8,942 nucleotides of DNA from Bacillota bacterium (GTDB lineage: Bacteria; Bacillota_A; Clostridia; DSM-8532), in NCBI GenBank assembly GCA_023424865.1, contig JAFADM010000555.1, forward strand, positions 1-8,942, read 5' to 3'. The notes beneath the pieces were generated by a model, which saw only the letters and a list, made by a program, of their open reading frames with translations, was not told the origin of the DNA and ran no database searches. Every line of letters starts with the position of its first letter. Position 1 is the stretch's first letter. Positions 1 to 5,624 of this stretch are shown piece after piece. Both the position numbers and the translations under genes were made by a program.

Positions 1-166
1 CTCTTGCCTGGAAGGTATGCCAGTAAGCAACTGCAAAGCGAAGATGGTCTTTCAGGGTTTTTCCGCCGATGACTTCATCGGGGTTGTAGTATTTGTAGGA
101 AAGAGGATTATCGGATCCTGCTCCCTCATAAGGAATTTTTCCTACGCCTTTAAAAAATTCTGACAT
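1..166 (-). CDS. xylA: Xylose isomerase, N-terminal part (cut by window edge)
   Basis: Xylose isomerase interconverts D-xylose and D-xylulose in the cytoplasm, the first step of bacterial xylose use. Only the first 55 codons lie in the window; the rest (the family is about 440 residues) runs off the left edge. The visible protein begins [15 protein letters not shown], followed by [17 protein letters not shown] and [11 protein letters not shown], which I recognise as the N-terminus of the longer (class II) xylose isomerases. The catalytic and metal-binding residues lie beyond the edge. The ATG is chosen because AAAGGAGG (175-182) sits 8 bases upstream. It is the third gene of a xylB-xylR-xylA series and lies 190 bp after xylR. 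No strong promoter of its own is visible, so it is probably read at least partly from the promoter in front of xylB. Confidence 0.93.
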   Translation of the reverse strand, partial: MSEFFKGVGKIPYEGAGSDNPLSYKYYNPDEVIGGKTLKDHLRFAVAYWHTFQAR

Positions 167-356
167 ATTAATGGCCTCCTTTATAAACCTTTATTCTTTC
201 GGTTCATGTTCGTTAAAGTTAATTAAATATAATTCAAGTCTTGCCCTCACGGACGAATACCCGCAAGGCAAGCCCGATTACCATATTAGACATATTTTCA
301 CAAGTACGGGGATTGGGGTCAAAAAGACGCCTTCCCCTATTAACTAAAATAGCCTT
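167..356 (-). promoter_or_regulatory. xylR-xylA intergenic leader with hairpin and possible XylR half-site
   Basis: This 190-bp gap separates the repressor gene from xylA. It holds an inverted repeat with 6-bp arms, CTTGCC at 240-245 and GGCAAG at 267-272, with a further CGG/CCG pairing inside. An AT-rich stretch at 213-235 contains the palindrome TTAATTAA (219-226) and, at 216-223, the 8-mer AAGTTAAT. The reverse complement of that 8-mer, ATTAACTT, occurs inside the proposed operator in front of xylB. No good -35/-10 pair is visible. A weak hairpin with a mismatch (about 318-333) follows xylR but lacks a T-run, so it is not a convincing terminator. The region may be a transcript-processing or secondary regulatory site; that is inference. 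Confidence 0.35.
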
Positions 357-1565
357 TCAGCGGCCAAAGAGCTTTCTTACAGGTATGATTGCCGCACCCA
401 GGGCTGAGGAATCCTCTCCAAAGCTGGAAGCGACAATATCCGTCTGCCCTGCCGGATAGGCAAGAGCCATGGTGTCCGCTGTTTTTCGTATATCACGGAT
501 GACCAGATCCGCAAACTGGGGGAATTTCTTCCCCAGGACAATTTTCTGGGGATTAAAGGTATTAATGAGGGTTGCGATGGCTTTTCCCATGCTGAAGGCT
601 GACAACCTTAAAATATCAAGACTGCTCGTCTCTCCTCCCCTTGCTTTTTCGAGGAACCGGATAAAATCCTCCTCCGTCTCGAAAAAATCATTGGAATACA
701 GCATGAGGTCCTCGTTTGCTTTTGAACCCGGATTCTTATCCATGGCCACCATGGCATTGACAGAGGCAATGGTCTCCAGGCATCCCCGGTTACCGCATTT
801 GCATCGGGGGCCGCTTTCGTTGACGGATATGTGCCCCACTTCTCCTGCGGTACCCGAAAAGCCCCGGTACATCTTGCCCCGGATAAATAATCCGGCGCCG
901 ATGCCTGTGTCCACATTGATGCAGATAAAATCATCCACTCCCTGGCATTGGCCCAGCCAGTTTTCGCAAAGTGCGGAGCACATGGCTTCATTGTCCAGAT
1001 AAACCACCACTCCCAGCCGCCGGGCCAGAGGTGTCAGGATATCCGTGTCCGACCAGCCCAGGTTTGGAGCAAGCATGATTCTTCGGGAGTGAATGTTCAC
1101 CATACCCGGGATGGAAATACCTGCCCCCAAAATACGCTCAGTTGCAATCCCCAGCTTTTTAAGAGCCCCGTCAAAGGCTTCCCCTATCCACCTTACCGCC
1201 TCCTCCGGCGTAAAGTGACCGCTGTTTACCCGTTTGTTTTTATAGACAATACGCCCGGTGATGTCCAATACCACAGTGTAAATAAACTTAACATCAATAT
1301 CAAAGCCAAAGGCAAAGTAGGAATCCGGCATAAGCTCCAGGATAACGGGCTTTCGTCCTCCTGATGATTCACCCGCTCCGGTCTCCTGGATAAATTCATC
1401 CGAAAGCAAAGCCTTAACAATAGCTCCTGAGGCAGTAGCGGAAAGTCCGGTTTTATCAGCCAGAGCCTTTCGTGACATCCCCTCGTTATTACGGATGAGA
1501 TCCAGTATAATGGACTGGTTCATTTCCCTGAGATATTTGTTATTCCCCGTTTTTTGTTCCTTCAA
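357..1565 (-). CDS. xylR: ROK-family xylose-responsive transcriptional repressor
   Basis: This 402-residue protein is a DNA-binding repressor that most likely senses xylose and controls the surrounding xyl genes. A winged helix-turn-helix occupies about residues 15-62 (SRKALADKTGLS...). A ROK domain follows, with DTGIGAGLFIRGKMYRGFSG (219-238), then GEVGH ending at His245 and CKCGNRGCLE (255-264), giving the ROK zinc site of His245, Cys255, Cys257 and Cys262. Two kinase features are lost: the N-terminal phosphate loop reads FDIDVKF instead of DxGGT, and the catalytic-Asp segment reads DNEAM (191-195), with Glu in place of Asp. This is typical of XylR repressors rather than sugar kinases. The start is TTG at 1565, preceded by GGAGG (1575-1579) at 9 bases. 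It begins 27 bp after xylB stops, so the two are probably co-transcribed and the repressor may control its own level. Confidence 0.9.
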   Translation of the reverse strand: MKEQKTGNNKYLREMNQSIILDLIRNNEGMSRKALADKTGLSATASGAIVKALLSDEFIQETGAGESSGGRKPVILELMPDSYFAFGFDIDVKFIYTVVLDITGRIVYKNKRVNSGHFTPEEAVRWIGEAFDGALKKLGIATERILGAGISIPGMVNIHSRRIMLAPNLGWSDTDILTPLARRLGVVVYLDNEAMCSALCENWLGQCQGVDDFICINVDTGIGAGLFIRGKMYRGFSGTAGEVGHISVNESGPRCKCGNRGCLETIASVNAMVAMDKNPGSKANEDLMLYSNDFFETEEDFIRFLEKARGGETSSLDILRLSAFSMGKAIATLINTFNPQKIVLGKKFPQFADLVIRDIRKTADTMALAYPAGQTDIVASSFGEDSSALGAAIIPVRKLFGR

Positions 1566-1592
1566 AAGCTCAAGCCTCCATGATAATGCCTT

Positions 1593-3122
1593 TTAGTCCT
1601 GAAGCGATGCAAGGGTCTTAAAATCCTTTATAAGTGACTTGTAGAGATTGCCGTAGAGGCTGTAATAGCCATCGTATACCTTGGCTGTCCCATTGTCGTA
1701 ATCCTGTTTTCCTGTCACTTTAATGGCCGCATCGCAAGCTTCAGGCACACTCTTATAAACGCCTGCGCCAACGCCTGCCAGAAGGGCCACGCCCAATGCC
1801 GGACCTTCACTGGAATTGGTTATGTTAATTGTGGTCTTAAACGTATCGGCCTGAATTTTACGCCATAAGGGACTTTTACCGCCGCCTCCGGAAGCACGGA
1901 CTTCGGAAACATCAACGCCCATATCACGAATGATTTCAAGGCAATCCCTCAGACTGTATACCACACCCTCCAATACGGCCCGCACCATATCTCTCTTGGT
2001 ATGCTTGGCCGAAAGACCGAAGAATACGCCGCGGCAATCCGCATCCAGATGGGGTGTGCGTTCACCCATTAAATAAGGAAGATACAAAAGGCCATTGGCT
2101 CCTGCTCCGGATTTTTCAGCCGCCTTGTCCATAAGGTAATAGGGATCCACTCCCATCAGGTCCGCAGTTGCCATTTCCTCTCTGCAGAACTGGTTTCTGA
2201 ACCATTGCAGGGACAGGCCTGCTCCCTGGGTAACACCCATAATATGCCAGGTATTGGGTACCGCATGGCAGAAGGTATGTACCCGGCCCAAGGGATCGAT
2301 GCTTACCTTGTCCGTGTATGCGAATACCACACCGGAGGTGCCAATGGTTGAAGAAATAACACCGGTTTTTACAATACCGTTGCCCACAGCTCCGGCTGCC
2401 TGATCACCGGCGCCGCCTACCACAGGAGTTCCGGGGGCTAAGCCTGTAAGCTCGGCAACCTTGGCCGTTACTGTTCCGGTTATTTCCTGTGACTCATAAA
2501 CCTTGCCGAGAAGACTTTCATCCAGATCCAGCTTTTCCAGTACTTCCTTGCTCCATTTACGGTTTGGGACATCCAGAAGCTGCATGCCGCTGGCATCGGA
2601 AACCTCGGTAGCAAATTCGCCGGTAAGACAGTAGCGAATATAATCCTTTGGCAAAAGAATTTTTCTTACCTTATCAAAAAGCTCGGGTTCATTGTTTCTT
2701 ACCCAAAGAATTTTTGAGGCAGTAAAGCCGGTAAGGGCCGGATTGGCCGTGATTTCTATAAGGCGCTTTGCGCCAACCTTTTCAGTAATCTCGGCACATT
2801 CGGCTACACTGCGCTGATCGCACCAGATGATGGCGTTACGGATAACCTCATTGTTCTTGTCCAGCAGCACGGCGCCGTGCATTTGCCCTGACAAGCCGAT
2901 ACCCTTCACTTCCGAAGGATTTACACCGCTTTTTTTCAATACGTTACGTATGGAGCCGCTGGTGGCATCCCACCAATGGCGGGGGTCCTGTTCCGCCCAG
3001 CCGTTCTTGGGCTGATAAAGAGGATATTCCTGCAAATCACTTGCAATACTTGTTCCTGCTTCATCGAAAAGGACGGTTTTCGTACCCGATGTTCCAATAT
3101 CTACACCAAGAAGATACGCCAT
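1593..3122 (-). CDS. xylB: Xylulokinase
   Basis: Xylulokinase transfers phosphate from ATP to D-xylulose, giving xylulose 5-phosphate for the pentose phosphate pathway. The 509-residue protein has normal length for the FGGY carbohydrate kinases. Visible motifs, in order: the phosphate-binding loop GVDIGTSGTK (6-15), the sugar-binding segment LSGQMHG (77-83), WCDQRS (100-105), GGAGDQAAGAVG (236-247) with Asp240 as the expected catalytic base, the second phosphate motif STIGTSG (258-264), and the adenosine motif ASGGGGKSPLW (410-420). The ATG at 3122 is preferred because GGGAGG lies just upstream (3127-3132) and the family begins close to the phosphate loop; an in-frame GTG at 3149 would add nine residues ahead of that site. 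It is the first gene of the xyl operon, behind a strong promoter and putative operator. Confidence 0.96.
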   Translation of the reverse strand: MAYLLGVDIGTSGTKTVLFDEAGTSIASDLQEYPLYQPKNGWAEQDPRHWWDATSGSIRNVLKKSGVNPSEVKGIGLSGQMHGAVLLDKNNEVIRNAIIWCDQRSVAECAEITEKVGAKRLIEITANPALTGFTASKILWVRNNEPELFDKVRKILLPKDYIRYCLTGEFATEVSDASGMQLLDVPNRKWSKEVLEKLDLDESLLGKVYESQEITGTVTAKVAELTGLAPGTPVVGGAGDQAAGAVGNGIVKTGVISSTIGTSGVVFAYTDKVSIDPLGRVHTFCHAVPNTWHIMGVTQGAGLSLQWFRNQFCREEMATADLMGVDPYYLMDKAAEKSGAGANGLLYLPYLMGERTPHLDADCRGVFFGLSAKHTKRDMVRAVLEGVVYSLRDCLEIIRDMGVDVSEVRASGGGGKSPLWRKIQADTFKTTINITNSSEGPALGVALLAGVGAGVYKSVPEACDAAIKVTGKQDYDNGTAKVYDGYYSLYGNLYKSLIKDFKTLASLQD

Positions 3123-3164
3123 GATTCCTCCCTGTTCCCCGGCAAGCACAGACTGTACCGGATC

Positions 3165-3180
3165 GATTAACTTATTAATC
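3165..3180. promoter_or_regulatory. Candidate XylR operator (16-bp perfect palindrome)
   Basis: GATTAA-ctta-TTAATC is a perfect inverted repeat with 6-bp arms and a 4-bp centre. It lies 12 bp downstream of the -10 box, covering roughly +5 to +20 of the predicted transcript. A repressor bound here would block initiation or early elongation. ROK-type XylR proteins bind AT-rich palindromes near xyl promoters in Firmicutes, and xylR lies in this same operon. The assignment to XylR is inference from position and symmetry. Confidence 0.6.
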
Positions 3181-3191
3181 TGACATTATTA

Positions 3192-3220
3192 AGTGTATCC
3201 TTTTCCCAAAAATTTTTCAA
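3192..3220 (-). promoter_or_regulatory. Sigma-A-type promoter of the xylB-xylR-xylA operon
   Basis: On the minus strand the -35 box TTGAAA (3215-3220) and the -10 box TACACT (3192-3197) are separated by exactly 17 bp. Transcription would start near 3185, leaving a leader of about 63 nt before the xylB ATG. This is the best promoter match in the window. It lies just after a terminator that isolates it from the upstream gene. Confidence 0.75.
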
Positions 3221-3339
3221 GCGCCTTTTTGTGAATTTTGAATAATTTTTAGAGTATTATTCCTATTAGCACAAACATTCTGACAATATCCCATTTTGCC
3301 TTATTACAAACAAAACGGTCTCATTCCAAGGCTTTTCAG

Positions 3340-3377
3340 AAAAAAAAGCGCCCGGGAACACTTTTATTCCCAGGCAC
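3340..3377 (-). terminator. Rho-independent terminator after the SLH glycosidase gene
   Basis: On the minus strand, arm GTGCCTGGGAA (3367-3377) pairs with TTCCCGGGCGC (3348-3358) around an 8-nt loop. This gives an 11-bp stem with two G-U pairs, followed directly by eight Ts (3340-3347). It ends the transcript of the glycosidase gene about 190 bp past its stop codon and shields the xyl operon. Confidence 0.92.
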
Positions 3378-3378
3378 A

Positions 3379-3408
3379 TTTAAAACAGGATACTTTTTAA
3401 AACAGGAT
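3379..3408. repeat. 13-bp direct repeat (two copies)
   Basis: TTTAAAACAGGAT occurs at 3379-3391 and again at 3396-3408, with four bases between (17-bp period). It lies between the glycosidase stop codon and its terminator. Two close copies could be a protein-binding site or a remnant of local duplication; nothing visible decides between these. Confidence 0.6.
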
Positions 3409-3420
3409 TAGTATTTTATA

Positions 3421-3500
3421 GCTGAGTCGTACGAGCAAATAACAAGCTGTTTAGCCGGCGCTTCGTACCAATTGGGTTGCGGGCATAGCCCGCTTTAGTT
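3421..3500. repeat. Palindrome-rich intergenic element of unknown nature
   Basis: About 80 bp contain several inverted repeats. GTACGAGC (3429-3436) pairs with GCTTCGTAC (3460-3468) with one bulged base. CCAATTGG (3468-3475) is self-complementary. GCGGGC-ata-GCCCGC (3479-3493) is a perfect 6-bp hairpin. Short pairing AACA/TGTT (3441-3451) lies inside the outer arm. The density of symmetry exceeds that of the other intergenic regions here and suggests a structured RNA or a small non-autonomous repeat element. I do not recognise a named family. Confidence 0.4.
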
Positions 3501-3565
3501 AACAGCAGAACCGGAAACAAATCATAAAAATCCGGAATGCACTTAATGAAATTCGCTTTAAGCAG

Positions 3566-5167
3566 CTAATTTCGGATATACACCTTTAACGTGCTCAGAA
3601 GCACGGCCATTTGACCTCGGGTAAGGGTGTCCTGAGGATGAAACCCTCCATCGGGATAGCCTTTGAAAATGCCATTCTGTCCCATGGTTACAATGGCTTT
3701 ATAGGACCAGCTGTTATCCTGCTGGTTAATATCTGTAAAAATATCCGGCAGTTCTGCATTATATCCAAGTCCAAGAAGCTTATCCAGAATCACGGCCATC
3801 TGTTCTCTGGTGATCGGGCTGTCCGGTTCAAAAAGATTGTTCCCCACACCGGCAATAAGCCCGTATTTTCTAGCCGTTTCAATTTCTTTTTTTGCCCAAT
3901 GGTTCAGCGTGTCGGTAAAGCTTTCGTCAGTAACTTCGGTTCCGGAAAGGCCCAGCATGCGTACCAGCATGGCCGCAGCTTCTGCGCGGGTAAGGCTTGC
4001 GTCAGGTAGATAAGCCGTGGTGGTAGCTCCCTTTACCCAACCCTCCTGATAGGCGGAGAAGATAGCATTTTTAGCCCAGTGATACTGGATATCTCCGAAG
4101 TAACAGCCATTGAGCCAAAGATTATAATAGCTCCAGGTGTTCTCGGTTTCCTGTCCAAGACTCCAGCTTCCCGTACCTTTTATATCGTACTTTTCAACCA
4201 GAGTGAGCATCTTCTTCAGGGTTTGCTCATTGGAATACCAAATGGTATAGGTCCCAGCAGAAAGGGTCGTACCCCCGATAACCGGCTTTGTATCCGATTG
4301 GCCGACCGTTATAACGGCATAGGATGTGCCGCTGGCACTGTCGGTGTAAACCTTTCCGTTATAGTTTGTTATAAGCTCCTCTGTTTTTGTATTGCTGATG
4401 CCGTAGCCTGAGGGCTTTCCTCCAGCATTGCTCCAGATTCGTCCGTAGAAAGGAAGTCCCACTACAACCTTTTCCTTGGGAACCTTGCTTACCGCATAGG
4501 CTATGCACTTTTCAACAAAGGAAAGGCTTGCCACAGGCCCTGCGGGTCCGCCTTCATAATGCTCGTCATAAGCCATAATCATAAGATAATCACTGTATTG
4601 TGCAAGCCCCGTATAATCGTAGGAGCCCTGCCAGCCGGATGAAGTACCATAAGGATTGGCTGCTACGGCCACTGAGATTTGGGTTCCAGTGGGAAGGGCC
4701 TCTTTGAGAAGCCGTATAAAGTCAACGTAAGCGCTTCTTTCAGCCGAGGTCAGATTCTCAAGATCCACCACAATACCATCCAGCTGATAGGCTCTTACCA
4801 CTTCACCTATCTGATAAGCCAGGGCCACACGATTATTAAGAGCCGCAACTCCCAACGCATAATCCCAATGATTGCTTAAAAAAGGAAGCACTTCCACACC
4901 CCTTAAATGCATATCATCAATAAAGCTCTGTGACAAAGCCGAGGATAAATTCAGGCTTCCATCGGAATGCAGATTAAAATAGCTTGGTGAAATCTGATTC
5001 AAAGAGTTTTGTGTGCGATCGACATAGCTTGTGTAGGAGGAACTGCTGCCAAAATAAACAAAGGACATGTTGAATTTCTTATCTGCGGCACCGGAAAGAG
5101 TGGACCCCAGCAATACCATAGTAAGGCCCAGAGCCGCAAGAGCTTTAAGTCTTCTCTTAAACTGCAA
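3566..5167 (-). CDS. Secreted glycoside hydrolase family 18 protein with three SLH repeats
   Basis: This 533-residue protein is probably an exported, wall-anchored hydrolase of N-acetylglucosamine-containing glycans (chitin or peptidoglycan); the substrate cannot be told from sequence. A signal peptide (residues 1 to about 27: basic KRRLK, hydrophobic core, small residues) leads into a GH18 barrel resembling the YaaH/SleL/YdhD subgroup. The catalytic segment is DGIVVDLE (130-137), with Glu137 the expected proton donor. MAYDEHY (198-204), GLPFYGR (237-243) and GTGSWSLGQE (331-340) are further barrel motifs. The middle Asp of the usual DxxDxDxE is Val133. Three SLH repeats follow at about 356-406, 417-466 and 477-527, with TRAE, TREQ and TRGQ signatures, the module that binds secondary cell-wall polymer. 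The start is TTG at 5167, with AAGGGGG (5177-5183) at 9 bases; the next Met would cut into the signal peptide. It appears to be a single-gene unit with its own promoter and terminator. Confidence 0.88.
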   Translation of the reverse strand: MQFKRRLKALAALGLTMVLLGSTLSGAADKKFNMSFVYFGSSSSYTSYVDRTQNSLNQISPSYFNLHSDGSLNLSSALSQSFIDDMHLRGVEVLPFLSNHWDYALGVAALNNRVALAYQIGEVVRAYQLDGIVVDLENLTSAERSAYVDFIRLLKEALPTGTQISVAVAANPYGTSSGWQGSYDYTGLAQYSDYLMIMAYDEHYEGGPAGPVASLSFVEKCIAYAVSKVPKEKVVVGLPFYGRIWSNAGGKPSGYGISNTKTEELITNYNGKVYTDSASGTSYAVITVGQSDTKPVIGGTTLSAGTYTIWYSNEQTLKKMLTLVEKYDIKGTGSWSLGQETENTWSYYNLWLNGCYFGDIQYHWAKNAIFSAYQEGWVKGATTTAYLPDASLTRAEAAAMLVRMLGLSGTEVTDESFTDTLNHWAKKEIETARKYGLIAGVGNNLFEPDSPITREQMAVILDKLLGLGYNAELPDIFTDINQQDNSWSYKAIVTMGQNGIFKGYPDGGFHPQDTLTRGQMAVLLSTLKVYIRN

Positions 5168-5190
5168 AATAAAATACCCCCTTGCCCTTA

Positions 5191-5219
5191 ACTTTACCGT
5201 AAAGGGGTTGGGGGTTCAA
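5191..5219 (-). promoter_or_regulatory. Promoter of the SLH glycosidase gene
   Basis: On the minus strand TTGAAC (5214-5219) and TAAAGT (5191-5196) are separated by 17 bp, a good sigma-A arrangement. The transcript would start near 5184, leaving only about 17-20 nt before the TTG start, with the AAGGGGG binding site almost at the 5' end. The spacer is unusually C-rich (CCCCAACCCC). Confidence 0.6.
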
Positions 5220-5320
5220 CGAGAAATTCTTACCAAAGGCCTTAAGTCCGCATCCCAAGTGTCTTTCAAGTTCTGCCTTATAAAACCTCAGTTATCCTTT
5301 TGCTTGTCTTGCACGCTGCT

Positions 5321-5617
5321 TTATTCCGGTTCTTCCGATGGAGGATTAGACTCTTCCGGATCATCCGTCCCTTCCAGCTCCGGCGTTTCCTCAGAATCAC
5401 TGTATGCCTCTGCTCCGTTAGCCCCGGCCTCCATTTCACCCACTGGCCCGGCTGTGTAGGAGCGCTTAAAGACACCGGACAGAAAGAACGCCGCAATGAG
5501 TGCCGTATACAATAAGGTGCTTTCCGTCATCCATAAACGGAAAATAAAAAGATTCATCGTCAGCAGTATGAAACCCACAAGGAGCACCCAGGCCATTATT
5601 CGTCGAAACAGGTTCAT
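5321..5617 (-). CDS. Small two-helix membrane protein with acidic tail, unknown function
   Basis: I do not recognise this 98-residue protein. Two hydrophobic segments, about residues 7-26 and 32-50, are joined by a very short loop, so both ends should lie on the same side of the membrane. The basic start (MNLFRR) and KR at 51-52 suggest the ends are cytoplasmic. Residues 60-98 are rich in Glu, Asp, Ser and Pro and look disordered. The ATG at 5617 is chosen because it puts the gene 7 bp after the rarA stop; the nearest purine-rich site, AAAGGA, is rather far at 11 bases. An in-frame TTG at 5653 would add twelve charged residues and overlap rarA; it has AAAGGA at 5 bases and cannot be excluded. 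Position makes it the last gene of the rimM-trmD-rarA cluster. No terminator is visible after it. Confidence 0.7.
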   Translation of the reverse strand: MNLFRRIMAWVLLVGFILLTMNLFIFRLWMTESTLLYTALIAAFFLSGVFKRSYTAGPVGEMEAGANGAEAYSDSEETPELEGTDDPEESNPPSEEPE

Positions 5618-5624
5618 AATCGCT

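Larger units (their letters stand above)
3123..3565. other. 443-bp gap between the SLH glycosidase gene and xylB
   Basis: No coding region is supported here. Reading in the direction of transcription (high to low coordinates), the gap holds a palindrome-rich stretch (3421-3500), a 13-bp direct repeat (3379-3408), a strong Rho-independent terminator (3340-3377), about 120 bp of AT-rich DNA, the xylB promoter (3192-3220) and a palindromic candidate operator (3165-3180). The xylB ribosome binding site is at 3127-3132. Confidence 0.7.

Noticed and set aside
318..333. Terminator between xylR and xylA
   Set aside because: The stem has a mismatch and no T-run follows on the minus strand.
469..1002. 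Plus-strand 177-codon open frame opposite xylR
   Set aside because: Antisense to conserved ROK motifs of xylR; composition (many Ser/Arg/Pro, no domain) is typical of a shadow frame.
3123..3149. Upstream GTG start for xylB adding nine residues
   Set aside because: The added residues precede a family-typical N-terminus and would read through the ribosome binding site at 3127-3132 that serves the ATG at 3122.
3213..3228. Catabolite-repression (cre) site near the xylB -35 box
   Set aside because: A core resembling AAGCGC is present, but the flanking consensus positions of cre do not match, so I do not call it.
3479..3493. GCGGGC-ata-GCCCGC hairpin as a terminator
   Set aside because: No T-run follows on either strand; the real terminator is at 3340-3377.
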